Assembly (NCBI RefSeq): GCF_017583065.1
Contig: NZ_JAGEVL010000005.1
Span: 310,001 to 374,000 of the forward strand
Reading direction: 5' to 3'
Origin: Staphylococcus shinii
GTDB lineage: Bacteria; Bacillota; Bacilli; Staphylococcales; Staphylococcaceae
Length of the DNA stretch: 64,000 bases
In this document: piece after piece, positions 7,631 through 16,318 of the stretch
Position numbering within the stretch: the first letter of the stretch is position 1
Layout of the letters: each line of letters starts with the position of its first letter
Program-made: the position numbers and the translations under genes
Notes under the pieces: model-generated
What the model was told of the DNA's origin: nothing
Databases searched by the model: none
The model's input: the letters and a program-made list of their open reading frames with translations, nothing else

Positions 7631-9169
7631 ATGAAATACATGATAGGTGTCGATATAGGCACAACAAGTACAAAATCAGTACTTTATGACGAAAAAGGTC
7701 AATTTATAATGAAACATAATATTGGTTATCCATTGCATACACCGAATGTTGAAATATCAGAAGAAAACCCAGATGAGTTATTTGATGCGGTATTAATGAC
7801 GATTAAATATGTCATGAGAGAGGCTGATATTGATAAAAAAGATTTGAAGCTTATTTCATTTAGCGCTCAAATGCATAGTCTTATAGCTATGGATGCTAGC
7901 AATCAACGTCTAACTGAAAACTTAACATGGGCTGACAACAGAGCGAGTAAATACGCGGAAGAAATTAAAAATAAGCATAATGGCGATGCTATTTATCAAA
8001 GAACAGGTACACCAATTCACCCGATGTCACCTTTATCTAAAATTTTTTGGATGAAGCATGAGCAACAAGAAATATATAATCAAACAGCTACATTTGCTGA
8101 TATCAAAACGTATATTTTTTATCAACTATTCGAAGAATTTGTAATAGATAAATCTATGGCATCATCAACGGGTATGTTGAACTTGGAAACATTAAATTGG
8201 GATAAAGAAGCGCTCGACCTATTAGGTATTAACGAATCTCAATTGCCAAAACTTGTACCAACAACGCATATATTAAAAGGTATGAAACGTCGGTATGCAA
8301 CATTGATGGGCATTGATGAAGATACACCAATTGTGGTTGGCGCAAGTGACGGGGTGCTATCTAATTTAGGCGTGAATGCCTTTAAAAAAGGTGAAGTCGC
8401 TGTAACCATAGGCACATCGGGTGCGATAAGAACTGTTATAGACAAACCGCGTACAGATTATAAAGGAAGAATCTTTTGCTATGTATTAACAGATGATCAT
8501 TACGTTATTGGTGGCCCTGTCAATAATGGCGGGGTAGTACTACGATGGTTACGTGATGAGTTATTAGCAAGTGAAGTTGAAACGGCAAAACGTTTAGGCG
8601 TTGATCCATATGATGTGCTTACTAAAATTGCTAACCGAGTTAAGCCTGGTGCAGAAGGTCTCATATTCCATCCGTATTTAGCTGGAGAACGTGCGCCATT
8701 ATGGAATGCAGATGCGAGAGGCTCTTTCTTTGGCTTAACACTATCTCATAAAAAAGAACACATGATTAGAGCTGCTTTAGAAGGTGTTCTTTATAATCTA
8801 TATACAGTTTATTTAGCTCTGATTGAAGTCATGGATGAGACACCGTCAACTATTAAAGCTACTGGTGGCTTCGCTAAAAGTGAAGTTTGGCGTCAAATGA
8901 TGGCAGACATTTTCGATACTAATTTAAGCGTCCCAGAAAGTTATGAAAGCTCATGCTTAGGCGCTTGTGTATTAGGAATGAAAGCGTTAGGAGAAATTGA
9001 AGATTTCTCAATTATTGAGGAAATGGTTGGTACTACTAACGAACATAAACCAAATGAGGACAATGTGAAAATATACCAACAACTAATTTCAATATTTATA
9101 AATCTAAGCCGTTCACTAGAGGAGCGTTATACAGAAATTTCAGCGTTCCAACGTGAACATATGGATTAA
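7631..9169 (+). CDS. gntK: gluconokinase
   Basis: A 512-residue FGGY-family sugar kinase that phosphorylates gluconate to 6-phosphogluconate for the pentose phosphate pathway. The N-terminal phosphate-binding loop (VDIGTTSTKSVLYD, residues 6-19), the sugar-contact region (SFSAQMHSLIAM), the GASDG motif (about 237), the second phosphate motif (TIGTSGAIR) and the adenosine motif (ATGGFAKSEVWRQMMAD, about 415) are all present, and the length is normal. It starts 35 bases after gntR behind GGGAGG. The neighbours gntR and gntP decide gluconate rather than xylulose or glycerol as the substrate. Confidence 0.92.
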   Translation: MKYMIGVDIGTTSTKSVLYDEKGQFIMKHNIGYPLHTPNVEISEENPDELFDAVLMTIKYVMREADIDKKDLKLISFSAQMHSLIAMDASNQRLTENLTWADNRASKYAEEIKNKHNGDAIYQRTGTPIHPMSPLSKIFWMKHEQQEIYNQTATFADIKTYIFYQLFEEFVIDKSMASSTGMLNLETLNWDKEALDLLGINESQLPKLVPTTHILKGMKRRYATLMGIDEDTPIVVGASDGVLSNLGVNAFKKGEVAVTIGTSGAIRTVIDKPRTDYKGRIFCYVLTDDHYVIGGPVNNGGVVLRWLRDELLASEVETAKRLGVDPYDVLTKIANRVKPGAEGLIFHPYLAGERAPLWNADARGSFFGLTLSHKKEHMIRAALEGVLYNLYTVYLALIEVMDETPSTIKATGGFAKSEVWRQMMADIFDTNLSVPESYESSCLGACVLGMKALGEIEDFSIIEEMVGTTNEHKPNEDNVKIYQQLISIFINLSRSLEERYTEISAFQREHMD

Positions 9170-9183
9170 TGATAATCAAGTAA

Positions 9184-9265
9184 GTATGTAGGTTGGAGGA
9201 GAAGGAAAGCAGTAATTAATTGTTGTCATTGGGTGGCAAATTATTTAATTACCTTTCCTACATAC
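9184..9265 (+). other. intercistronic stem-loop between gntK and gntP
   Basis: GTATGTAGG (9184-9192) is complementary to CCTACATAC (9257-9265); further in, AAAG and GTAATTAATT pair with ATTTAATTAC and CTTT. A purine-rich bulge of about 13 bases holding GGAGGAG is left unpaired on the left arm. There is no U-tract, so it looks more like a processing or stability element than a terminator. Confidence 0.5.
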
Positions 9266-9305
9266 CTACAAATATTACAGTTAGTAAAGTTTTTTTAGAA
9301 TAAAA

Positions 9306-9319
9306 AGAAAGCGTTACCA
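9306..9319 (+). promoter_or_regulatory. candidate cre site upstream of gntP
   Basis: AGAAAGCGTTACCA matches the cre consensus TGWAARCGYTWNCW at 13 of 14 positions (first base differs). It lies 64 bases upstream of gntP and implies a second, separately repressed control point inside the operon. A small hairpin (ATAGCTA / TAGCTAT, 9329-9349) follows. Confidence 0.55.
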
Positions 9320-9382
9320 AGAATGGAAATAGCTATGTCTGTTAGCTATATTCACTCTTTACTATGAAAGGGGAGAACGAAG

Positions 9383-10741
9383 ATGTTTGAAACAATTTGG
9401 CCACTAGCTACGGTGGTAATAGGGATTATCGTATTACTATCATTAATAATTTTCTTGAAATTAAATACTTTTATTTCATTAATAATTACATCTATTGTAA
9501 CTGCAATTTTACTGGGAATGCCTTTAGATAAAATAATAGAAACTGTTGAAAATGGTATGGGCAGTACTCTAGGTCATATTGCTTTGATTTTTGGACTTGG
9601 TGCCATTTTAGGTAAATTACTTGCTGATGGTGGCGGCGCGACGCGTATAGCTGACACGTTGATTAAAAAATTCGGCAATAAACATGTACAATGGGCAATG
9701 CTTGTTGCAGCGTTTATTGTAGGTATCGCACTATTTTTTGAAGTGGGATTAGTATTATTAATACCATTAGTGTTTACAATAGCTAAGCGTGCAAACGTAT
9801 CACAATTAAAACTAGGTTTACCAATGGTAGTAGCTTTATCTGTGACACATGGCTTCTTGCCACCACATCCAGGCCCAGTAGTTATCGCAAAAGAATTGGA
9901 AGCTAACCTCGGTCATGTATTAATGTACGGTATTATTATTGCGATTCCTGTTACATTGATAGCGGGTCCATTATTTAATAAAATTGCACAAAAAATTGCG
10001 CCAACTGCTTACACACGTGAAGGCGATATATCAGCATTAGGTGCACAAAGAGAATTTAGTGAAGATGAGATGCCACGATTTAGTATTAGTTTGTTAACAG
10101 CTATTTCGCCAGTTATACTAATGTTATTTTCAACAATCGTCCAGTTAATTACAGGAAATGAAACAGCAACAAATGGTTTTGAATCTGTAGTTTACTTTAT
10201 AGGTACAGCAGGAACCGCGATGCTTATTGCAGTATTATTTGCCATATTTACAATGGGAATTAAACAAGGCCGTAACAATTCAGAAATTATGGATTCAGTT
10301 TCTAATGCAATTTATCCAATTGGTATGATGATCTTAATTATTGGAGGTGGCGGTACCTTCAAACAAGTACTAATTGATGGCGGCGTAGGAGATACAATTG
10401 CTAAATTATTTGAAGGTACAGAAATGTCTCCAATACTATTAGCGTGGATTGTGGCTGCCGTACTACGTATTGCTTTAGGGTCTTCAACTGTAGCGGCGAT
10501 TTCATCAACAGGAATAGTATTACCGTTATTACAAGCGTCAGATGTTAACGTGGCTTTAGTAGTGCTTGCTATAGGTGCAGGTAGTGTTATATTATCTCAT
10601 GTTAATGATGCCGGCTTCTGGATGTTCAAGGAATATTTTGGCTTAACAGTCAAAGAAACATTTTTAACTTGGTCATTACTAGAAACAGTAATTTCAGTTT
10701 CTGGGCTTGTATTTATATTAATATTAAGTATTTTTGTGTAA
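9383..10741 (+). CDS. gntP: gluconate permease GntP
   Basis: A 452-residue, very hydrophobic protein of the GntP gluconate:H+ symporter family with about 12-14 membrane segments. Family motifs seen include the glycine-rich FGLGAILGKLLADGGGA (about 70-86), the conserved THGFLPPHPGP (about 156-166) in the middle of the protein, and the C-terminal HVNDAGFW (about 410). The ATG follows AAAGGGGAG at 9368. It is the last gene of the operon, 213 bases after gntK, with a structured spacer and its own cre. A terminator follows. Confidence 0.92.
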   Translation: MFETIWPLATVVIGIIVLLSLIIFLKLNTFISLIITSIVTAILLGMPLDKIIETVENGMGSTLGHIALIFGLGAILGKLLADGGGATRIADTLIKKFGNKHVQWAMLVAAFIVGIALFFEVGLVLLIPLVFTIAKRANVSQLKLGLPMVVALSVTHGFLPPHPGPVVIAKELEANLGHVLMYGIIIAIPVTLIAGPLFNKIAQKIAPTAYTREGDISALGAQREFSEDEMPRFSISLLTAISPVILMLFSTIVQLITGNETATNGFESVVYFIGTAGTAMLIAVLFAIFTMGIKQGRNNSEIMDSVSNAIYPIGMMILIIGGGGTFKQVLIDGGVGDTIAKLFEGTEMSPILLAWIVAAVLRIALGSSTVAAISSTGIVLPLLQASDVNVALVVLAIGAGSVILSHVNDAGFWMFKEYFGLTVKETFLTWSLLETVISVSGLVFILILSIFV

Positions 10742-10820
10742 ACGATTATAATATGCTTAAGTATATTACAGCAGAAAATTAGAATGAAAATTAAAATCAA
10801 ATAATGAGATGAAAATTTAG

Positions 10821-10872
10821 GGAGACAGGTATGCGAAATCAAACTTTGATTTCTGCCTGTCTCCTATATTTT
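10821..10872 (+). terminator. Rho-independent terminator after gntP
   Basis: GGAGACAGG (10821-10829) pairs with CCTGTCTCC (10856-10864), and an inner stem GAAATCAAA / TTTGATTTC extends it; TATATTTTTAT follows. Confidence 0.88.
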
Positions 10873-10921
10873 TATCAACACAATGACAATGTAAAATTAT
10901 ATAATATAAGTAATTAATATT

Positions 10922-11645
10922 ATGAGCGGTGCTAGAGGACTAGGTAAATATTACACTATCGCATAAACGATGTATGGCGCCAACGTAACGGTTGTAAGTT
11001 CTTCAAACCAAGCGTGGGAAGCGTTAAAATAAAGCGTAGTACAAAATGAAGGTGAAGTCTTAATTATACAACAAGATCTCAAAGAACAAGGTGCTGCAGA
11101 AAAAATTGTTACACAAGCTGTAGAAACTTGGGTAAGTTTAGATATCTTAGTAAATAATGCTGGGGTTCAAATTCGAAATAATGTCTTAGACTATAAAGAT
11201 GAAGACTGGCAAAATGTTATAGATATCAATTTGAATGCAACGTATTATATGGCACATGAAGTGGCTAAAGTCATGTCAGAACAGCAATCAGGCAAAATTA
11301 TAAATATAGGTTCTATGCAGTCATACCATGCAGGTAAAAACATCTTTCCATACGCAGCTAGTAAACATGGTGTCGTTGGTATTACTCGCGCGTATGCTGA
11401 TGCATTAGCACCCTATAACATACAAATGAATGCACTTTCTCCTGGTTACATTCGTACTGATATGACTAAAGTATTAGAAGAAGATCCAATAAATAAGAGG
11501 CCCAGAAATTAAAGGACATATACCATCTGGTGAGTGGGGCGTACCCGAAGATTTAATGAGACCATTAATATTCTTAGCAAGTAGTGCATCTGATTATATT
11601 ACAGGGACTACTTTACCTGTTGATGGTGGTTATTTATTAAGATAA
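10922..11645 (+). pseudogene. decayed short-chain dehydrogenase (gluconate 5-dehydrogenase / KduD-like)
   Basis: Reading in one frame gives SDR sequence broken by TAA codons at 10964 and 11030 and by a frameshift near 11495-11505; after the shift the protein continues (GHIPSGEWGVPEDLM, then the family-typical SDYITGTTLPVDGGYLLR) to a TAA at 11643. The NADP-binding N-terminus is partly missing: only GARGLGKYY remains of the usual TGxxxGIG strand. Conserved parts include LVNNAGV, the catalytic-type YAASKHG and the PGYIRTDM segment. The C-terminal GTTLPVDGG ending and the location behind gntP fit gluconate 5-dehydrogenase or 2-deoxy-gluconate 3-dehydrogenase. At least three independent lesions make it a genuine pseudogene rather than a sequencing error. 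Confidence 0.9.
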
Positions 11646-11673
11646 TAAAAGCGTATTACTAATTTAGTTATAG

Positions 11674-11709
11674 GAGGCGAGTACATCGTTTTGTACTTGC
11701 CTCTTTTTT
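11674..11709 (+). terminator. terminator downstream of the pseudogene
   Basis: GAGGCGAGTACA (11674-11685) pairs with TGTACTTGCCTC (11692-11703), followed by TTTTTTA. It would have ended the old gnt/SDR transcript. The remaining gap to 11949 shows no recognisable gene or site. Confidence 0.88.
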
Positions 11710-11949
11710 ATAGAATATTGAAGAATTAATAATAAAATAAATGCTCATTGTATGAGGTGTACTATTGAAAATACAACATTAATTACGCTTTAAATGATAA
11801 AATGTAGAAACGATTGCTCATTTTATAAATATGGTAAATGGGAGATAAATTTATATATGAGTCAGAAAGTTAGGCTATATAAATTCAGTCATATTATGAT
11901 GGTTTAAGGGGTAAGTTATTTTGTTTTTTTATTATAGGGGGATTACACT

Positions 11950-13023
11950 ATGAAAAGGATATTATTAATTGCAAGTGCGTTTATTGGTGTCATTGTAGGT
12001 GCAGGTTTTGCATCTGGTCAAGAAGTACTCCAATATTTTACAAGTTTCGGTATTATGGGTACGTTTGGTGCGATAATTACCACTGCACTATTTACTTATG
12101 TTGGTATGATGCTTGTATGGTTAGGTAGTAAATTCAAGACAGATTCTCATAAAGAAGTGATACATAATATAACAGGAAAATCATTAGTAGGAAAAGTACT
12201 CGGCTGGATTATTGACTTAGTTATTATCTTTACATTATTTGGTGTAGGTGTAGTGATGATTGCAGGCGCGGGTTCAAATCTTAATCAGCAATTTGGTTTA
12301 CCTTCCATTGTTGGTACGTTATTAATGACTGCATTAATCTTGCTTGCAGGCATGTTAAAAGTTGAAGGTGTGGTAAAAGTTATTGGCAATATAACGCCAT
12401 TTTTAATTATATTTATTATCATTATTTCAGTTTATAGTTTTATTACTACAAACACACCATTTTCACAGCTTAATTCATTATCAGATGCTAAACCGTCAAC
12501 GTTGCCAAACTGGTTTGTAGCTGGAGTGAACTATGCTTCCTTTAATACTGCTGTTGGTGCTTCAATGGCTATAGTTATGGGAGGATCAGAAAAGAATACA
12601 AAGGTTGCTGCGACTGGTGGATTAATTGGTGGTCTTGCTTTAGGTATCATGATTGTACTGAGTCACTTGGCTATTTTCACCCAAATTGATGTTGTGGGAA
12701 ATATGGATATGCCGATGTTAGGTATTGTAAATAATATTTCACCTGTGTTAGGTATTATTATGGCCATTGTTATATTTGCTATGATATTCAATACTGGATT
12801 AGGTATGTTTTATGCTTTTGCGTCACGTTTTACGATAGTCGATACAATGAGATTTAAAATATTCTATACAATAGCAGTTATCGTAGGGTTATGTTTAAGT
12901 TTTGTTGGATTTACAGATCTAGTAGCTATATTCTATCCGTTAATTGGCTATTTAGGACTCGTACTTATATTTGTTTTATTCTATGCTCCAATAAAACTTA
13001 AGTTTAATAATAAAAAATCATAA
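11950..13023 (+). CDS. YkvI-type membrane transporter
   Basis: A 357-residue hydrophobic protein with about ten membrane segments. The first segment contains GVIVGAGFASGQEVLQYF (about 13-30), the discontinuous-helix motif shared by YkvI-family and other amino-acid/cation symporter-fold proteins. The substrate is not known; the family is related to the neurotransmitter:sodium symporter / APC fold. The ATG follows TAGGGGG at 11935. It stands alone, with a long perfect stem-loop 60 bases after its stop that may end its transcript. It may be controlled by the AraC-type regulator downstream, but nothing in the sequence proves this. Confidence 0.75.
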   Translation: MKRILLIASAFIGVIVGAGFASGQEVLQYFTSFGIMGTFGAIITTALFTYVGMMLVWLGSKFKTDSHKEVIHNITGKSLVGKVLGWIIDLVIIFTLFGVGVVMIAGAGSNLNQQFGLPSIVGTLLMTALILLAGMLKVEGVVKVIGNITPFLIIFIIIISVYSFITTNTPFSQLNSLSDAKPSTLPNWFVAGVNYASFNTAVGASMAIVMGGSEKNTKVAATGGLIGGLALGIMIVLSHLAIFTQIDVVGNMDMPMLGIVNNISPVLGIIMAIVIFAMIFNTGLGMFYAFASRFTIVDTMRFKIFYTIAVIVGLCLSFVGFTDLVAIFYPLIGYLGLVLIFVLFYAPIKLKFNNKKS

Positions 13024-13085
13024 GCAAATTAAAAAATGCTACTAAAATAAAATGAAAAATCAGGCTTAATAAAATAAAATTTACA

Positions 13086-13131
13086 ACCCCATTTCTTTAT
13101 TTTTAGTTATAATAAAATAAAGAAATGGGGT
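13086..13131 (+). promoter_or_regulatory. perfect 18-bp stem-loop overlapping the AraC-type ribosome binding site
   Basis: The arm ACCCCATTTCTTTATTTT (13086-13103) is exactly complementary to 13114-13131, with a 10-base loop. The right arm ends in GGGGT, the start of the Shine-Dalgarno (GGGGTGA) of the gene whose ATG is at 13140, and it is followed by GATTTTTTA. It can be the terminator of the YkvI-type gene, a ribosome-binding-site-hiding element, or both. A TATAAT lies in the loop (13108-13113), without a convincing -35. Confidence 0.6.
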
Positions 13132-13139
13132 GATTTTTT

Positions 13140-14354
13140 ATGAACGAGAACACGTTAGAAATTTTACAAATGAATGCTCTTCAATTATTAGGTATTCAAT
13201 TAGAAGGTTATGATATGAGTGATATAAAGGGTATTAGCACGCATATTAAAACACCATTTACAAATACTGCGCGAAAACAGTTTAAGAATGAGTTAAAACA
13301 CTTTATTGTTCATATGAACAGTAATAAAATTTATCATTATTCTAATAGTTTTGATGTTAATTTTTTGATTTTTAAATTTAAGAAAAATAAGCAGATTTAT
13401 ATTATTGGACCGTATATGGAGCAAAGACCGAATGAACGACGTTGTAATGAACTATTGCAAAGAGCAGATATTAAAATATCAAAGTTATCGATATTAAAAC
13501 AGTATTTACTCAGTATACCTTTGTGTCATCATGTTAAAGCTCAAAAGATGTGTCGGTTAGCAATACGCTTTTTAAAAAATAGAAACGTTGTTTATGAAAC
13601 TGTGAAAATTGATTTCAAATTTCATTCTACTATAGAAGTATTAGCTGAATCGAGAGTACAAATGGAGTATACATTGCAAGAAATAGAACAACGCTATAAT
13701 TTAGAAAACCAATTACTTACTGCAATTGAAAATGGGAATGTGACAGAAGCCTTATCAATTTTAAATGAAATGAATGTATCTGTGTCAGGTTTACGCAGAG
13801 TTAAAGATGACATTTCTAATGAACAATATAAAGCTTTTCTCATCAACACGTTATGTAGAAAAGCGGGTGAAAAAGCAGGTATTAGTTTAATTCACATCGA
13901 TGAAATGTCTGAGAGGTATGCTGGTATAATTGATCAAACTATGGACGGTGAGATGCTTGATGAAGTCATTCATGCAATTGTTAAAGAATATGCAGAAAGA
14001 GCTATGAAGACAAAAGCGAATGCCTACAGCCCAAAGGTCAGTAAAGTAATACAGTATATAGAAAGAAATTTAGATAATCAACTTACTTTGAAAGAATTAG
14101 CTAGTCATGTAGATTTAGCACCGAGTTACTTGACTAGAATATTTAATCAAGAAATACACAAATCAATTTCACAATATATCATTGAACTAAGAGTTAAAAA
14201 AGCCCGCGATTTGATTGCGAGAACCAAGATGACGGTTGCTGAAGTTGCTTCGTATGTAGGATTTAAAGAACAGAGTTACTTCACACAATGTTTTAAAAAG
14301 CAATATGGCATGCCTCCATTGAAATATAGAACTGAGCATAAAGAATTTTACTAA
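13140..14354 (+). CDS. AraC-family transcriptional regulator
   Basis: A 404-residue regulator. The C-terminal AraC domain (about 300-400) has both helix-turn-helix units: LTLKELASHVDLAPSYLTRIFNQ and MTVAEVASYVGFKEQSYFTQCFK, followed by the usual P-P-KYR signature. The N-terminal 290 residues form a sensory part seen in large Firmicute AraC proteins, with a helical middle (LENQLLTAIENGNV); no membrane segments are seen, so it is probably cytosolic. Its position immediately before the glucuronide transporter and uidA suggests that it activates them with a glucuronide or hexuronate as signal; this is inferred from position only. Its start overlaps a strong stem-loop that hides the ribosome binding site. 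Confidence 0.85.
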   Translation: MNENTLEILQMNALQLLGIQLEGYDMSDIKGISTHIKTPFTNTARKQFKNELKHFIVHMNSNKIYHYSNSFDVNFLIFKFKKNKQIYIIGPYMEQRPNERRCNELLQRADIKISKLSILKQYLLSIPLCHHVKAQKMCRLAIRFLKNRNVVYETVKIDFKFHSTIEVLAESRVQMEYTLQEIEQRYNLENQLLTAIENGNVTEALSILNEMNVSVSGLRRVKDDISNEQYKAFLINTLCRKAGEKAGISLIHIDEMSERYAGIIDQTMDGEMLDEVIHAIVKEYAERAMKTKANAYSPKVSKVIQYIERNLDNQLTLKELASHVDLAPSYLTRIFNQEIHKSISQYIIELRVKKARDLIARTKMTVAEVASYVGFKEQSYFTQCFKKQYGMPPLKYRTEHKEFY

Positions 14355-14606
14355 GAAATTAACTTCAAAAATTTAAAATCATAAAAAAGTTGCGGTTTTA
14401 GTAAATTTTTTATAAAAAATGTAAAAATAATCTCAAAAATTAATCAAAATGGAATGAAAAATGCAGTTTTACAATATATGAAAATAATTTAAGTTGTGTA
14501 TATTGTAATAAATGGTCCCAGTCTATGTAATTTTTCAACATACTTTAGTTATAGCTTTTATTCGTATTATCTCAGTTTAGAACACAAGGCTGTATGTTAT
14601 GTAATT

Positions 14607-14622
14607 ATAACAACGTTGTTAT
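14607..14622 (+). promoter_or_regulatory. 16-bp palindrome just upstream of the glucuronide promoter
   Basis: ATAACAACGTTGTTAT is a perfect palindrome with a central CG, placed seven bases before the -35 of the promoter at 14630. Such sites bind LacI- or GntR-type dimers; at this place an activator or a repressor could act. No gene for a LacI-type hexuronate regulator is in the window. Confidence 0.5.
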
Positions 14623-14629
14623 TTTTGTG

Positions 14630-14657
14630 TTGACTGTTTTATTTTAAAAAATATAAT
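14630..14657 (+). promoter_or_regulatory. sigma-A promoter for the glucuronide transporter-uidA operon
   Basis: TTGACT (14630-14635), 16 bases, TATAAT (14652-14657). The 526-base gap 14355-14880 holds, in order, an AT-rich stretch, the palindrome at 14607, this promoter, a cre site at 14752 and a 10-bp hairpin (GAAGTTATTG / CAATAACTTC, 14822-14857) just before the ribosome binding site. This gives a 5' untranslated region of about 215 bases. Confidence 0.65.
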
Positions 14658-14751
14658 AAAAGAAAGATCTCTATAAATTACTTACAGGGGATGTATTCAA
14701 CCATATTATATGATGGAGAAATTTGTAGAGTTACTTTTTTTTGCACACATA

Positions 14752-14765
14752 AGAAAACGCTTACA
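14752..14765 (+). promoter_or_regulatory. cre site in the leader of the glucuronide operon
   Basis: AGAAAACGCTTACA matches TGWAARCGYTWNCW at 13 of 14 positions. It is about 95 bases downstream of the candidate -10, a place where CcpA can block elongating polymerase. Confidence 0.65.
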
Positions 14766-14880
14766 AAAAAGCGCGTACTTATTGAGTGTTAATTATGAAT
14801 ACAGTTACTAATACATACTAAGAAGTTATTGGAACAATCAATTATTTCAATAACTTCAATAGTGGAAAGAGGTAATCGAT

Positions 14881-16284
14881 ATGGTTACAGCAAAATTAAA
14901 GCCAGCAAACAGTAAACTAAAGCGTTTTAAAGAAATTCAGGAACCAAGGCTGAAGTTTAAGGAAAAGTTATCTTACGGATTTGGGGACTTAGGTAACGGT
15001 ATGATGTTTGACATGGGTCAGATTTACTTACTATTATTTTACACTGATATTTTAGGTATACCTTCGTGGGTAGGAGGTTTGGTATTTTTAGTTTCGAAAT
15101 TCTTTGATGCCTTTGTGGATACAGCGGTAGGTACAATTGTAGATAATCAGACTAATTTTGCTAAACGTGGCAAATTTAAACCGTTTATCTTATATGGCAG
15201 TATACCGCTAGCAGCACTTACAGTCATAACTTTTTTATCACCAGAGATAGGGCAAACCGGAAAAATTATATGGGCTTTTGGTTCGTATTTATTATTTAAT
15301 GCAGCTTATTCATTTGTAAATATTCCATATGGTTCATTATCTGCATCAATGACTATTAATGCGGATGATCGTACGCAATTATCTGTATTCCGTAATATGG
15401 GCTCTCAAGGTGCGATGTTTATATCTGGTATTGTCGTTATACCTGTTGTTAGTTTATTTCCAAATCATCAAATTGGTTATCCAATAGCAGTAGGGTTTCT
15501 AGCTATTGCTGGGGTAATATTCCATATGATTTGTTATAAAGGTGTAACTGAAAGACATACGATTGAAAGACCGAAAGAGAAAGGGATTGGTCGTAAGGCG
15601 TTTTTAAATCTATTGAAAAATAGACCATTTATCATATTGGCAATTTATACACTTTTAACAATTAGTGCACTATTTTTACAGCAAGCTTCTCAATTATATT
15701 ATTTTAAATATGTATTAGGAGAACAAAATTTAGTAGGGATAGTTAGTACGCTAAACTTCCTTGTGCTAATTCCTGCGTTAATATTAACAACGTTTTTAAG
15801 TAGATTGGTTGGCAAGAAAATGACTGCGATTATAGGTGTAGGAGGATTTATTCTATTCCAATTCATCAACTTTACTTTTTTCTCAGATCATATCGTAATG
15901 TTCTTGGTTATTAATACGATTGCACAATTATTCTTGGTCATTCCTAATACTGTAACTTGGGCATTTATTGCTGATGTTGTGGAATACGGGCAATGGCAAT
16001 CGGGTCTTAGATCTGAGGGGATTATATATGCGAGCTATAGTTTTACAAGAAAAATATCACAAGGTTTAGCAGGTTTTATACCAGGTGCATCTTTAACACT
16101 TATTGGATTTGTTCCTAATGCTACTCAATCAGCAGATACATTACATGGATTGAAAGTATTATTCTTTATCGTTCCTGCGACAGCTTGTTTAATTGCAGTC
16201 GTACTATTCTTCTTTGCATATCCATTAACTGACCGTAAACATAAACAAATTGTTAAAGAGTTAGCATTGAGAGAAGAATTGTAG
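14881..16284 (+). CDS. GPH-family glucuronide/hexuronate symporter, copy 1
   Basis: A 467-residue transporter of the glycoside-pentoside-hexuronide:cation symporter family (UidB/MelB-like) with 12 predicted membrane segments. The N-terminus has the family signature KLSYGFGDLGNGMMFDM (residues 29-45), and loop 2-3 has the FDAFVDTAVGTIVDN aspartates used for cation coupling. The ATG follows GGAAAGAGG at 14863. It is followed after 34 bases by uidA, so glucuronides are the likely substrates. A close paralogue of the same length lies at 22808, with the same ribosome binding site context and near-identical N- and C-terminal segments. Confidence 0.88.
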   Translation: MVTAKLKPANSKLKRFKEIQEPRLKFKEKLSYGFGDLGNGMMFDMGQIYLLLFYTDILGIPSWVGGLVFLVSKFFDAFVDTAVGTIVDNQTNFAKRGKFKPFILYGSIPLAALTVITFLSPEIGQTGKIIWAFGSYLLFNAAYSFVNIPYGSLSASMTINADDRTQLSVFRNMGSQGAMFISGIVVIPVVSLFPNHQIGYPIAVGFLAIAGVIFHMICYKGVTERHTIERPKEKGIGRKAFLNLLKNRPFIILAIYTLLTISALFLQQASQLYYFKYVLGEQNLVGIVSTLNFLVLIPALILTTFLSRLVGKKMTAIIGVGGFILFQFINFTFFSDHIVMFLVINTIAQLFLVIPNTVTWAFIADVVEYGQWQSGLRSEGIIYASYSFTRKISQGLAGFIPGASLTLIGFVPNATQSADTLHGLKVLFFIVPATACLIAVVLFFFAYPLTDRKHKQIVKELALREEL

Positions 16285-16318
16285 ATAGATTTAATGAAAT
16301 TGAAAGGAGTAATTGAGT

